Below, piece after piece: positions 1 through 12,442 of a DNA stretch of 64,000 nt; the stretch's first letter is position 1; each line of letters opens with the position of its first letter. This stretch comes from Kalmusia sp. IMI 367209 (taxonomy: Eukaryota; Ascomycota; Dothideomycetes; Pleosporales; Didymosphaeriaceae). The stretch is from assembly GCA_027946365.1 (NCBI GenBank), contig JAPEUQ010000003.1:2046001-2110000 (forward strand). Direction: 5' to 3'. The notes below the pieces were generated by a model. The model was not told the origin of the DNA and ran no database searches. It saw nothing but the letters and a program-made list of their open reading frames with translations. The translations under genes and the position numbers were made by a program.

Positions 1-1919
1 AGCTTGAAGATATGGCATGATTTTCATGGCCTGCATCGCGCCATACCCCACGTATGGGACGGGAAGTCAGGCTTGTGACCGCGGACGCATTATGATTGAC
101 TGACTAGTTCCACTCCTCCGGCTTCAATTTGAATCATGATGCAGCACTCACCGGTATCTGCATGCACGCAGCCTGAGCTGCATTGATAGACGTAGACTGG
201 GACCTTCTAAGAAATTCTTCACTAGAATGTGCCATTGGCTGAGTCAATGAATCAGACTCGTAGACCATCCGAAGTCGTGCAGAACAAGGGCTTTGACCGG
301 AAATCCCGTAATGGAGGGTGCCTTGCAAGTGCCATAGGTCGTGATTGCTCTAATTGGCAGAGGCATCAGCAATAGCTGTTCACCGGATGCGGGGGTTGAA
401 ACTTTTGAGCATCGCACAACTATTGCGGCGAAGGAGGTATTGGTTCATATGAATGGTAGCTGCACGCGTTCGCTTAACCGCTATCCGACTCCTGTATTTG
501 CGAAATCGACTTTTACAAGGCATCTCTAAATAGGTGTATGGAAAGAAGTTTTTCCTGCCCCGCGAATAACCGCAGTGATCATGGCTGCCTAGGTGAGGGG
601 TGACGCACTTGTCCCATCGCGCTCCCATTTCATTACTAAGCGCTTAACTCAGCTCAGCCCCGCTATGAAGCTACCACGCCAGCCTCTGATCAGGCTTCTC
701 CACCCTTGTAAAGGTGTCGTGATTGGTGAAAAGGTACCGGGGGAATGTTTCTATCGTATGAAGGGAATGGATGAATGCGTGCGAAGGATCCCATGGTGGG
801 CTTAACATGGTTCATAGAGAAAGCGCGAGCTTCAAAGCGCCAGGAACAGAGCCTCGAGTGTAGACTAGAATGGGATTCATATCTATCAAGAGTACTTCCA
901 AGATACTTCAAACAAGGCGGAACGCAAATGAATGGAATGCGTAGATGCTTAGGTCTGGAAGACTGGGCAAGCAGGGGAGGCGCACGCTTACTGTGGTAGT
1001 CAGACACGCCCGTGACGAAGTTTCCATAGTGCTGATGTTCAAACTTTCACTCCAGCATGGTGAAGAAAGTCACCATGAACATCGAATGCCTCCCAATAGG
1101 AAGCTTTGAACGATGACGTCAGAGTCATGGGCGTGACTGAAGTAACAAAAGCTATGTGCTATGGTTTTTCAGGCCATGACCATTTCATTCCGTCTGTTTC
1201 GGGGAGAAGGTTATTCACTGATGTAGTACATCAGGCTGATTCTGCGTATGTCGTACGCTCTTATTGGCAGAATCCAGTGTGTTCCCAAACGCTACGGTTT
1301 TTAGGCAGGACCACGCACACAGCCTACGTGCCTTCGGGCCAATTGGCTGTGTTTCAAGATTACTGCATGTGGTGCAGCCTGAAACAACAATGTCATCACT
1401 CGTTCTAATTCAGCTCATACACCTTGGTAATCCCTCTTAAGTACACAAGTCTCGGACATACGAATACTATTGTTTTCATATCAGTCATCTTTACTAGCCC
1501 GTGCACCCGTAACGATAGCTTAAAGAAAAGGCATTTCCTGCAACTAGAACAATAAAATTGACGGATTCGAACTTATTCCTTATTATATTCTAGCTTCATT
1601 TGTCCACGTCCACCGCTGGATCTGCATGAAAGGGTCCGAATCGGATTTCTAAAAAGCAGATACATATATTCAACACAAAGAGCGCATCCACGCGAACATG
1701 ACGTCCCAGCGGCAGGAAAAAGTCCACCTTTCACTAAGCCTCCGCTGCAGTCTGCCAAAGACCATCTCTATCCACGACGAAGCTCCTTCCTCACCTCTCA
1801 AGCTCATTGCCACAATCAAGCAGGCTGCATCGCCCTTTCCCAACCACGCTGTCACAATCTTCACAAAGTAGTCGTGTCTCGACACGACGCCATCCTCGGA
1901 AGCCTTCTTCATCCGCGCG
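1..1919. other. No recognisable gene
   Basis: Only short, mutually overlapping open frames occur here, and none resembles a known family or has a convincing start and splice structure. From about 1780 the plus strand becomes pyrimidine-rich, which suits a leader for the small open frame starting at 1920. Confidence 0.5.
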
Positions 1920-2279
1920 ATGGCATCACCTCAAATCATCACCGCAGATAACCAATGTCCAGCGCGAGAACTGCAATTACAGCTGGTCGGGAAACAAATC
2001 ACGACTATCCACATATTGGGCGATGCGGATTTGTTGAAACGTGATAAGAGCGATGGGTTTACGTTTGTGACTATCCCGCCTGTTGATCAGGGCCATGCAG
2101 AAGTCGTCTTTGACTTGCTCCGGCAAACCTATGTGCAGCGCTTGGGTAACAAAAATGAGTCGGTCCAGGACAAGTTGCTTCATTTTGTCCGACGCGGGGA
2201 CGTATACAGAATTGTACCTCGTGACCTTAGCGTACGGGGGTGGGGATTTGGCTCCCTCGACGATGATTGTACAGCCTAG
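1920..2279 (+). CDS. Small hypothetical protein (119 aa)
   Basis: An uninterrupted frame with a true ATG follows a CT-rich leader at about 1780-1919. The protein is mixed in composition, with acidic and hydrophobic stretches, and has no signal peptide or membrane segment. I do not recognise the family. Another plus-strand frame (2083-2379) stays open past this stop and reads plausibly, so a frameshift or an unseen intron may have cut an originally longer protein. A minus-strand frame (1977-2372) overlaps the same DNA and cannot be excluded by eye. Treat it as a candidate gene or gene remnant. Confidence 0.35.
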   Translation: MASPQIITADNQCPARELQLQLVGKQITTIHILGDADLLKRDKSDGFTFVTIPPVDQGHAEVVFDLLRQTYVQRLGNKNESVQDKLLHFVRRGDVYRIVPRDLSVRGWGFGSLDDDCTA

Positions 2280-3765
2280 GCGCATCTTTGAGAGGCTTGG
2301 ATACCGGTTCTCCAACATTAGCTTACGATCAGCTAGAGGTATATGCACTGAAGTATATCTACGAGAGAACACTATCTAAGATACACAAGCCACGAACCCC
2401 TCCAAGGGAAATGTTTGATCAGGGCATGTCAGACCAAAGCTCTCTATGGTAGAGTACAGTACAGTCTATCGACTTCGTTAGCTGGGCTGGAGTGGAAGTT
2501 ATTCATAAGGAGGTACAGGGCGCGCCTCATCCGTTCAATGTGCTGGCTGCAAGCTGAGACGGGGCAAAAACCCGAGATCAACTGGGAAAAGATATATCGC
2601 TTGGCAGTGGCTTCAATGTCACAGTGGTTCAGTGTAAATAGGAACTCTAGAACACAGAACTGCACTTTTACATAGGATCTTTTGGTCCATGGGCCAACAC
2701 GGGAAAGATTTGATATGATTTGACAGAATTCAAATTATCTAATTGTGTCATGGTCCTGAAGGTATATCTTGGATTTAGGTATTACCAAGCATCAAAGAGT
2801 TGTTCGTGGATAGGAAGAATAACGAACAAAAAAACACAATAACGGTTTCCTCCTGCTTTCATAACCTGAAAGACATGTTAAAGGTGGTGACAGTGAAGGT
2901 GTTGCGCTCCCGCCAAACTGATTAGGTCATCAAGCGAGGCTTGGCGCACGCTCCAACTGAAAGTCTTTCAACTCAAACCAAGAAAGGACACGGTACGCGT
3001 ACCGTCCAGCCTTTTAAATCTTCTAGTAGTAGGCATATTGGCTTATGCCTCTCGTTATTCAAGTGTCTCTTTTAGTAAGAGAAATAATGCCCCTCCCCCA
3101 ATCTATACAATGATGTTTATACTGCGAAGACGCTATTTTGAATCGGGCAAGCGGTCAGCCAAAATCCATCTAACAGCGAAGCCGCGAGTTCATTGCTCTT
3201 AATATCACTACCTGCTCACTATTAAATGAGCTACTAAAGTCCTCAACCGCGTATATTAGTGAATATGATTCATTCCGATCTAAATTTAAAGCAAGTGTAA
3301 TGATCTAGATATAGGACGTGATACGATTATCATCTCATTATTTCAAGAACACGACTTGAGGAAAGTCTCCCCTGCAGTTGTTAAAGCTGACCGCCAAGCC
3401 ACCGTCGGCGTTCGCCATTCTTCCGTGCCCAAATAATCCAACATAGTTTCCTTGTATCGTATACTTTCTTACTAGTGTGTCACGGATCGCCGATTTGGTT
3501 CCCATCAGCTCTCCGCCTCTTTGTGCTCACACCTCAGCCAATTGTAGCGTCGCTCGCTGACCCTCTGCTCACTTCGATATTGTAAGCGAAGCCAAGTGTC
3601 ATCATTCTGGGCGCCGGCTGGATGTCCCGAGGTCGGATTTTCAAGTTGACTACGCCGCAGACCTGTAGAAAACAATATTTCAACACCTCAAGCGCGTACA
3701 GCACCGAGACACTTATTTCGCATGTCCATGATCCGCTCCATTGCAGTATATTGCTTCTTGCGACT
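2280..3765. other. Intergenic, AT-leaning
   Basis: No convincing coding frame. The stretch at 2690-3350 is AT-rich and full of stops in all frames. It ends at the start of the F-box gene at 3766. Confidence 0.5.
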
Positions 3766-5547
3766 ATGGAAACCTTACCGCAAGAATTGATTGACCGGAT
3801 CAGCTCCTGTCTAACTAGCCATGATCTAAGAAGGACTCTCCTAGTTTGCCGCAAATTTCAATATGCAGCGGAGCAGGCATCGGGGAAGTTTGCATTTTTT
3901 GCCTTTAAGACTCACACCGATGCAGAGCGTCAGAAGTTCCTCGCCCTATTTGGCGGTGACGGCCGCAGATTTCGGTACCTGCGAAACATCCATGTGCGCA
4001 CTTCTGTGCCACCTGTCGTTGCAAAGCCCGACGGGGTTTCAGAACCATGCCAGGAAACGCCCGAAGAGCTCAAGCGGAAAGACGAAGCGTTCTCCGAGCA
4101 GATCAGGAATGTGTAGAACAGTGTTCAAGCTGCCGAGCAGATCAATGCAGATGAGTCTGGGAAAATAGAGCTCAGGATATACACGCCAATGCAGATCGTG
4201 GGCGAAGATTTCTGCGAACACCGAAGCTACTCCAGCTGGCGCGTGCATTTACCTTCCCCTCATACATTGCCGGAGTTGCACTCTGTGCAAGCACTCAGCA
4301 TATGCAACCCAGATGACCGCGTCACGGAAGACCAAGTTAACTACTGCAAGCTTGATCTCCGCATTGTCCTAGATCTCGCTGGTCGGATACCCCACCTCGA
4401 ATATCTAGGATGCAGGCTTGGAATTGATAAATGGGTGGACGCTAGGGATCCAATTGAAGAGCATCACATGCATGATTTTCCTGGATGCCGTCGCGATGCA
4501 AGGAACGGGTTTGCTGCTACGGTTCAAACGGTTCGTCTGCCGCCTTCGTTGCAGGTGATGCAGCTCGATTTCATCAACGAAATACATAAATCAGTCCAAG
4601 AGCAGATCAGACAGATGCCAGATCTCGTGGCGCCGAGGAGTTTTGATCCTTTCAGCTCCAGTCTGCGAATCCTTTCGCATTATTTGCGCAGAATGGATCT
4701 CCATGTCGTAGCTGATAAAACACTATTTTGGCCCTGCGATGGCGGCACACCCTCTTGGCCGAATATGGAGTTTCTAGCGGTTCTATTCCATATCGCCGCG
4801 CCATCTGGTGAATGGTATTTCCAGAGTCCATTGGGAGAAGGTAAACACGACGCAGGACTCCATCTTGCAGAATACGCCGCGTATCTGTCCTTCGACGAAG
4901 AGCACGACGAGGAGTGGTGCTACCAAGAAAGAGACTCCTACCCTTACGCTAGATGCACGTTCCGCGTGGTGCCTATTGATGAGCATCTGGCCCCATTTCT
5001 GGACGCGTTTGCCCGGGCTGCAACGAACATGCCGAGATTGGTGGAAGCGTGGCTGTGGGCCCCGCTCAGTTTCAATCCCGAGGATATGTCTGAAGAACAA
5101 GATAGTGAGATCATGGAAATGTACGAAGGATTAAATTCTGGTTGGGGTATTGTCTACAACGCACCAGGCGCGCCGGACACTACCGGTAACGGTGTCACCA
5201 CGACGCGGCGGATCAGGTGGAGAGTCGGCCCTTGGAGCCCCAGTAGCGAGCTGCGTCAGTCCTTCAGGTGGATTGGGGAACAGCAACATGGATCAGAACT
5301 GGAGGAATCTTGGCATGAAACTGGCGGTACGGGCGCTCTGATGGAGAGAGCTTATTTTGACGATGGTAGCTGCATGTTGATGATGAGGATGGAACAGATA
5401 CTGACGAATTTGCAGGAACCATTTGCCCGTATCGTGATGAATATGGTCCCGGGGTCTATCCTAGCTATTCCAGAATATTGTAGACTATCCCGAAGTAGAT
5501 ACAAGGTAACGGAATTCACCCAAAAGCTGCCACCTTCCCGCAAATAG
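3766..5547 (+). pseudogene. F-box/LRR-like protein, one in-frame stop
   Basis: The frame starts METLPQELIDRISSCL, a classic F-box start: Leu-Pro at residues 4-5, followed by hydrophobic spacing and VCRKF. It continues in one frame to TAA at 5547, about 593 codons. Codon 117 is TAG (4114-4116). Sequence on both sides reads as the same protein, with no shift of frame. F-box proteins link substrates to SCF ubiquitin ligases, and the long C-terminal part would be the substrate-binding region. CAG or TGG to TAG is a CpA-to-TpA change of the kind caused by repeat-induced point mutation. An alternative is an in-frame 84-base intron (GT at 4111, AG at 4194), but its donor GTGTAG is poor and no branch site is visible. 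A re-start at 4189 would lack the F-box. Confidence 0.7.
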
Positions 5548-5784
5548 TATTTTTTTCCGGATTCTTCACATGGAGCTTACTGATAGCTGTCCCTTGCAAG
5601 GCTGTGGCAGGCTTACGCATCCGGTGAGCAGAGTGACGCAGGGCGTTGCTGCGTCAAACATGACTTAGCTTCAACGACATCCCCCGTACATGAAGAGTCC
5701 GTGGGTATGGCCCCCAATACCATGCCCACGATACAGATTGGGCTTACTTCTATCGGCACACAACACTTAGCTTTCCTAACTTAG
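5548..5784. other. Spacer between two broken genes
   Basis: No recognisable coding sequence. The readable frame of the next remnant begins at about 5785, just after an in-frame TAA at 5777 and a TTAG that could be an intron acceptor. No upstream exon or catalytic domain for that remnant is visible here. Confidence 0.4.
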
Positions 5785-7576
5785 GAGCACCGTTTCCGCG
5801 TGTTATGGTGCTGGTGTTCTCAATGGCGGGGAAATTACCGCCAAAACTATCACGTATAGCATCACTCTCGATGAAAAGGGGCCTAAGCATGAAGGTAATC
5901 ATGTTGAATCGAGAGCAAAGGGAGGAAGTAGAACGAGGACTAGACGCCCGGCAACGAAACGTCCTTCGGCTAAGCGACCTACAGCGAAACGTCCGGCAAC
6001 CAAACGTCCAGGGTCAGTAAAGCGTCCCAACCTACGTCCAAAAAAGACTCGCACGCGAAAGCGGCCTACAAAAACCGTCTCAAAGAATGCTACACCTACA
6101 CCTTCAAAACCTGTCAAGACCAAGCCTCTGAAAACTTGCAAACAACTTCATCTCGAGTTAGAGAAATATGAACAGCGTCTTGCATTGACTAGCGGAGTGG
6201 GCCATATTAGTTCTCATCGATCTCCTCGATCTGAGCTGTTTGCGAGAGGGCAGCCAAAGAAGCCCGGCACAGGGCCATGCAACGTCGAAAAATTTTGGAG
6301 TAATGACTACGAATCGTTCGGGGTTGAGATTAAGCAGAACGTAAGTTGTATAACCCCGCTTACAGCCCTATATCATCAATCTAGACATTGTATCATGGAC
6401 CAGTGTTCAGATTATTGACGTAGCATTACAGGTACAAGAGCGGTGACTGAAGTGGGCAACAGAGATTCATGCCTATTTTCGGATACAAGGATTAAAAGAA
6501 CTGCGCCGATAATTCCTGGCACAGCGGGGACACCAGCCCCACTTTGAAGGATTCTTTGCCTAAAAATTCCAGAAATCGATACACAAACGAAACAGAGCAC
6601 GTCCTCAAGTGGAACACAACCGTCGAATTCTTCCATATATACCTGGACAGAAAATTTGTGGGAAAGACGCTCCCAAGCGAGGACCCATTAGGCGATTTCA
6701 AAACAGGCTCATCTACGACGGGAGCCAAGGTTCGCGGCGAAGGCTCTTACTGCAAGGTGTGGTCGAAAACATGGGGCAACTGGCCACAAGGCCAGTCCTT
6801 GGAGCTCAGACCAGGAGGGCTGTCGAGGACCTCTTTCCAACACATTGCGGACGTGTATCCTTCGTCAGACCCAGTGTATAAGCGCGAAGAATTTACCGGC
6901 CTGCAGAAATCACTCAATGGGCTGAAGTTGAGAGTAAGAGGTCCCGTCCAATTGTTTGGACGTGGATGTCAAAGCTTATAAACGCAAAACAGTTCTTCAA
7001 GTGGACAGAAAAACCGACGGGTGTTAAACTCACTGATGCCTGGAAACCAGAACCTAGACAGCTGTACGATGAGAAGGGAACGAAGAAGGACAACATGCCA
7101 TGGCTCGTCAAGAACGACCCCGGAGCGGCGCTCCTCAGAATACGCAATGTGTTAGGCGTCCGCCGGTATCTGGATTCAGATAAAGTTCGCAAGGCCCTCA
7201 AAGACGTCAAAATCCGCCTCCAGGAGCGCTTCGATGAGATTGAAAAAATGGAAGGGTCATCAATGCAGATCGTCCTACACGGAACAACAAGGCTCAAACG
7301 GCGCGTAGGCTTCATCCCTGGGAGCCTTAGAATCTGGGAACTTTATGGGTCGATTATATGAATAAGAAATGGGAGATAGCTCGGCGCCACGAGGACTTCA
7401 TCAGGAAGTAGGAAAACGAACTGCACAAGAAATACTGTTTACCCAAACACCGCGAGGACACGAAGATCGCCCAAAAGGATTCGGCGGCTGAACAAACGCG
7501 CAAGAAGCAGACAGAAGATCTGTGTCCCAAGATGCACAAGTTAAAATTGCGAGGCAAGCTGCCTTTTCCAAACTAA
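5785..7576 (+). pseudogene. Remnant resembling chitinase-like protein C-terminus
   Basis: Successive frames read as one eroded protein. Frame 2 from about 5785 gives a Cys/Gly segment, then a Lys/Arg/Pro tract (about 5936-6030) with repeated ATKRP/AKRP units, then a segment ending FWSNDYESFGVEIKQN before a GTAAGT donor at 6341. After the likely intron (to about 6431) coding resumes in shifted frames: a piece with YTNETEHVLKWNTTVEFF, then from about 6930 a piece with RIRNVLGVRRYL, then from about 7335 a Lys-rich segment with a TAG at about 7408. From memory of the family, a TEHVLEWQ-type motif followed by a helical tail occurs in the C-terminal part of subgroup C fungal chitinases and relatives. 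At least three frameshifts and one stop, plus absence of the GH18 catalytic part, mark it as a 5'-truncated dead copy. The family name is tentative. Confidence 0.5.
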
Positions 7577-8924
7577 CGAAGTTTTCGGCTCCATGGAAAG
7601 ATTTTGTTCCAGTTGGGAGGAAACAAAGACCTCAGAATAATGAGAAGTTCAGAAAACCGAAGCAAACAAAGAAAGTGAAAAACTCGAGCACATAACGTGG
7701 ACGAAATGTTTGAGTTGTGGGACGGGTTTATCTGCGATATAGGAGTCGGAAGTTTAGTTTTCTTTGGACTTTGTATCCGTCTAGGCTAATAGGGTAGTAG
7801 GCATAGATAATATTATAGATAGAAAAGTGTAGGCAAAGAAAGGACAGTAAGGGTTAAGAGGTTTGAAGCGAAATGAAAATGGAGAGCTTCTTATAGCTAT
7901 TGTAAAGTTATATAATGAAGATGAATTGGTCAGCGGTACTGGAATTTTTAGTATTAAGATTTTTTGGATCAGAAGCGTCTACCATAGAAGGCAAAATACT
8001 CCAGATATGGAGGCGTCAAAGCCAACCCAACCTCAAATATGAGGAATACAAATATCTTCCTCGGCTTTCTAGCACTTTAGCATGTGTGATCACGATAAAC
8101 GTGTAGCGCGCAAAATCCAGCTGCAGTGGCTCTGACGGCACATTGAGACCTTTGGGTGGAAAGCAGCAGCGTATCGCCCGTGCCTTTCTACGTGCCCGCT
8201 CGTCACCCTTTAAACCTTGCCTGCCCTCCCTACGAGGCAGGCCCACTGCATGGCCTACAAAGGTTGCTGAACAACAGCCTTTAGGGGCCGAGTATTCTAT
8301 TAAACTCATACGATTAGTCGGTATAAATAATTTTTTGTTAATAAAGGTATCATATAATAACATAACTTATAGCATCCGCCGCTATTTTTTTTGCCGTGAA
8401 CTCTTGATGGACCGGTTGCTGAGCTTGTGTCTTATCTTCTCTAGCTTGTGCTCCACGAACCAAGGCCCTACGTGCCGGACAGGACCACAGGCTCGAAACG
8501 CGCGCTAGCCATCAACGTCTTCGTCTCCAACCCTTAGATCTGATGTGAAGCACGCATCGTATCCCCCGTATCTTTTGCCTTTCATGGTCTGCTGCCTTGA
8601 CAAACCGAAGGAGCTCCCTTCAGCTAGCTAACGTTATGGGTTCCGATAAGCGCATTGCGACCAGGTGCAGCTATGCCTTCATAGCCCTGCCTGCGCCTCG
8701 ATCCAAGCTGCGCCCTCCGCTAAGGATGCAGCTTATCCTTCGCACGTTACTAACCTCCTGCACGACCGATGTCCGCACGATGCTTATGCGCTACTTACGA
8801 TACTTTACCGCCGTATATTATATACTATGGTGATTAAATGAATAATCCGACATGCTCAGTCGACTCTTCTAGTCTGCTATACATACTACAGACCGCTTGT
8901 CAAAACTTCGGCCTGTCTCCAGCC
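7577..8924. other. Intergenic, possible transposon debris
   Basis: At 7700-8100 the DNA is AT-rich and featureless. At 8100-8830 a GC-richer, pyrimidine-biased stretch is interrupted by an AT-rich core (8320-8395, with runs of T and TATAAT-like strings). No intact transposase, reverse transcriptase or terminal repeat could be read, so an element origin is only a possibility. Confidence 0.4.
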
Positions 8925-10256
8925 TCAGATCGGCCTTAATAACCAACCGCCTCCTTCTACTCCGTCAACCGATCCACGAAGCTCGGCACAATTAAGCCAA
9001 TTGAAACTCAAAGTCCAAGTCTGATAATCATCATCATCATCATCACCACCACTGTTCTGACAATACTCTTCGCTGTAATCAGCGGGCTCATCACTCCACA
9101 CTCTCCGAGCGCCCGTCATGTCCCCAATGCGACATTCGTTCAGATCTTGGAGAATACAAAACACCGTCTCCATTGCATCTTTCATTAGCTTGTAGCCCGC
9201 TTGCTCGTCCAAGAATTTCGCCCACGGCATCTCGTGCTCTTCTGAGTGACGAGCCCAGCACGCATCGATATTACAGGTATTTCGAAAAAGTTTGCTTAGT
9301 GTTATGCGCCCGCCTGACCAGAAGCTGTCCATGCAAACCTCAGCTAGCTTCAGCACTTTCAAGTATCTGAAAGTCTTCCTAAGATCCGCAAGGAGGTCAA
9401 CCAGCATCAGAGGCTCTGATTCGACGATAGTGAAAACGCCGAGATGTTCCAATTTGGGCCAAGCTTGCGCCAAACTTGTTATCTCTTCTAGTGACCAGCG
9501 GGCGCTCGCTTCGATGTGGGAAATATTTGGCGCAAACTTTGAATAGCGGTCAAGATCTATCTTGTTGAGACGAGCGCTGTCGGCATGATTGAACAGGCCA
9601 AGATGCTCAATACGGGGGCAGTATTGAAGCAGAGAGACCGTGGACTGCTCGATTATTAATGTTGTGACATTTTTAAGACATAGCGGAGACGATATGGACC
9701 AACTTTCGACCGCATTGCTGAAGATCTGACTCCAACGGCCGGAGACCCGTAGACGTAGATGCTCGAGATTTGTAGTCTCGGAGAGGAATTTCACAATGTC
9801 GTCTGCAGATTTCGTATCGTAAATGGTGTTTTCATCATCCAAATGTACCCAATCGACGTGTTCTATCCGCAACGTGTCCATGCTACTGCAGAGGCTGATA
9901 TCTTTGGACAGGTAGGCTATTGCTTCGTGGGTTGTGTCCCATTGGCTCGATTGAGCATTGTGTTTTGCAGAATCTATTAGGACGATCGACTTCATGAGAA
10001 GGATTCGTAAAAGACATCGGAATCGCAGATTAACAAGGGACAAATTCTTGAGCGGCGTTGGTCTTGGGGTGACATAAAGATTATCGTATTCGTCTTGTAC
10101 TAGATAATCGATAATATTGAGCAAGAGCTCGTTACTAAGATCGTTTAATGATGGCATATGTCGGGTGTCCGAATTCATTATCATGGGTGTGGATGGTGAT
10201 ATGTCATAGCTTTCCATGTCGCACGTAGGAGTTCTGGCGAAGGCTGAACAGGGCAT
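8925..10256 (-). CDS. F-box/LRR-type protein
   Basis: An intact 443-codon intronless frame. The F-box lies at about residues 34-75: MPSLNDLSNELLLNIIDYL, then LSLVNLRFRCL. Translation could therefore also start at Met34. The following residues show irregular leucine-rich spacing (LEHLRLRVSGRW, RIEHLGLF, KLEHLGVF), typical of fungal F-box/LRR proteins. These act as substrate adaptors of SCF ubiquitin ligases. Near the C-terminus a GAT/ATC microsatellite (about 9028-9050) encodes an acidic Asp run. It is one of three F-box-type genes within 15 kb, and unlike the one at 3766 it has no internal stop. The substrate cannot be inferred. Confidence 0.8.
   Translation of the reverse strand: MPCSAFARTPTCDMESYDISPSTPMIMNSDTRHMPSLNDLSNELLLNIIDYLVQDEYDNLYVTPRPTPLKNLSLVNLRFRCLLRILLMKSIVLIDSAKHNAQSSQWDTTHEAIAYLSKDISLCSSMDTLRIEHVDWVHLDDENTIYDTKSADDIVKFLSETTNLEHLRLRVSGRWSQIFSNAVESWSISSPLCLKNVTTLIIEQSTVSLLQYCPRIEHLGLFNHADSARLNKIDLDRYSKFAPNISHIEASARWSLEEITSLAQAWPKLEHLGVFTIVESEPLMLVDLLADLRKTFRYLKVLKLAEVCMDSFWSGGRITLSKLFRNTCNIDACWARHSEEHEMPWAKFLDEQAGYKLMKDAMETVFCILQDLNECRIGDMTGARRVWSDEPADYSEEYCQNSGGDDDDDDYQTWTLSFNWLNCAELRGSVDGVEGGGWLLRPI
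9028..9050. repeat. ATC trinucleotide microsatellite in coding sequence
   Basis: A run of about seven ATC units read as GAT on the minus strand. It encodes the Asp run near the C-terminus of the F-box protein and may vary in length between isolates. Confidence 0.7.
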
Positions 10257-12442
10257 TTATTAGTCACAAGGCCCGTGCGTACCGGCGCTATTACCACATT
10301 GCGACAGTCAACGCGGATCGTCGTTAATTTCCCGCTTTCGTGCTCATGCGTCTACGTCTTTTGTTAGCTGTTTCCCCGCCCCTTTCACCTCTCGCTCTCC
10401 AATTAGAATCGGAACTCCAACCAAGCATAATTCTAGAAGCAAACGATGAAAGTCATCTGGGAACTGGTAATGCTGTAACTGTTCTCTCATCTCTCTGGTC
10501 ATGATGGGATCCCATTGTAGCTCCAAGGCTTTAGCGTACTCTGAGAGACTCTCTCATCCACGACAATGCGGGATAAAATCTTAGAAGTGCAAATGACAAT
10601 TACCAGAAGCAGATGCCACGACAAACACTACTTACGGCAACAATTTCATTGTTAAGACCTACTGGGTAGCCAATCTAGGAGGGGTCTAGGGGTTGGTTCT
10701 CAGGCAGGAGTAACTGTGAGGGAAGTAGTATTGTTGATTATATAAGTGAGTTAATAGGTCGTTGGTACCGTAGTTATAAGTTAACGAATTAATGAGTAGT
10801 TAGAGATCTAAAAGAAATGATACATCTACGTGTCTGGTGGCGTAAATATGACCAGCTCATGCTGGCGTCTGCCGTTACACATATATGTTGCAACTTTGAG
10901 GCCCTGCCTGTTCAATGGAGCATTGGGCCGGAAAGGTCGAGAAACATATTCAAGTACCTGACACACTAGGGGAATAGTTGGTGTACCATTGTTTCGTCGT
11001 AAGCACTTGGAGGAACACTTTACAACAAGATCATCGTGATTCTATGGTAAGAGGTGTACAGACAGACCGTTCTTTCTGCACGCGCGTTTTTTTCATGTTC
11101 GACTGGAATGTCTTGGTACAGTTGTGAACACAGTAGCGCGCCTGTAACGGCTGCGCCGAACATCGCGATGTCTGAATGGCTAGCGAGCGATTCGCAGCAA
11201 GGCCAATGGGAACGGTTATGTCAAGATCTACGAGAAGAATACGGACCACAATCTGAACACCTGACGAGCGCAAGTGACAGATTCGTGGATTGAAGCCACC
11301 CCAGTATATATCCAACCCAATTCCTGTAGTTAGGTACTCATCGTCACTCCACGATTCAGTTCTACTGCATCTAGTTTCCTCACACAAGATTACTTTCGAG
11401 ATTTTGGCAATCAAATCCCTCACAATAGTAGTGAATCGGCGATCATACTCACGTGACACAGCGCAACCGTTGATGCCCTCGTTTCTGACCATATCCCTTC
11501 GGCGGCGCATTGAGCTCACGCCAAGCGGGTTCAGTCACATCACTATACTCTGCAATACTGTCGATCTCCTCTCTTATAAGACTCGCGTCTAAAGTCATAC
11601 AGTTCTCAGCCTGTAATGTTGGGTTTTTTGTGCCCCCAAGCTTCATCAATAGCGCTTATGCAGCGTGAAACGCTGTGCCGCACTTAGCCTTATCTCGAGT
11701 TCTAGCATCCTTGACGCTGCACTTTTCATGGCGATCCCGCGGTACGAGACGCACCCAAACAGAATAGACCAATTCACATCGAATAGACATACCAACTCCC
11801 TCTTAGTAGCTATCAGCAGGAGCAAGATCATCGACTCAATGAGGGCTTTTGAATTGATCGGTTGTTATTTAATCAAATCTGGCCATATTCGGCAGGGTCC
11901 GGAAAACCACAGAAAGAGAAGGCGTTCGGTGGTATTGTGTCTCGGAAAGCATTAAGCTTCTAACGGCCCCCATCTGAGCGCAACGCTCGTTCATGGCGCG
12001 TTGAATCCGCTGATACATGCTGTAACCGAAAGGTATTCTGCAGCTATATTTTCAACTAGGAGTGTGCTCCCTGCAGGTCGTGTCGCAGATCAGGAAGCTT
12101 GGATACCAGTCGGCCCTCTCCCACTCACAATGTCCATCTCCATTGGGTCAACCGAGTGTCTGAGCTCAGAGATGCATATTTTGTGTTTTGAATAGACCTA
12201 TAGCTAAAGTCTGAAACAAGTTCCGTAGCGCTTGTGCTGCAGAGCGCATTTTGCTTGTCAAGAGGGATACATGTTACAGCCTTAGAAATGTTGCGCCTTA
12301 TAAACGACCATGTTCATACACAATGAAAGTAGCCAGCATCTTCATTGATCAGTTTTTGAAGTATTTCTTCAAACACTACGATTTTCTCCCTCCATATTTG
12401 AGTCTTTCTTAGCAATTGTATTTGCTATCAGCATATGGAGCT
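10257..12442. other. Gene-poor stretch with coding-like fragments
   Basis: No complete gene. A minus-strand fragment (10344-10526, extending upstream to about 10550) reads as a plausible helical peptide containing YQFPDDFHRLLLELC but lacks a convincing start. Minus-strand frames at 11031-11519, 11449-11649 and 11646-11831 could be pieces of an eroded gene, but I could not join them by canonical introns and do not recognise them. The last 130 bases serve as the dynamin gene leader. Confidence 0.4.

Noticed and set aside
4111..4194. Intron that would remove the F-box TAG
   Set aside because: Length is a multiple of three, but the donor is weak and no CTRAC-type branch site exists, unlike other introns in the window.
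8100..8830. Possible retroelement
   Set aside because: Composition changes here, but no reverse transcriptase, integrase, transposase or terminal repeat could be read in any frame.
11031..11831. Three adjacent minus-strand frames that might form one gene
   Set aside because: I could not join them with canonical introns, and no family was recognised. Noted only as possible debris.
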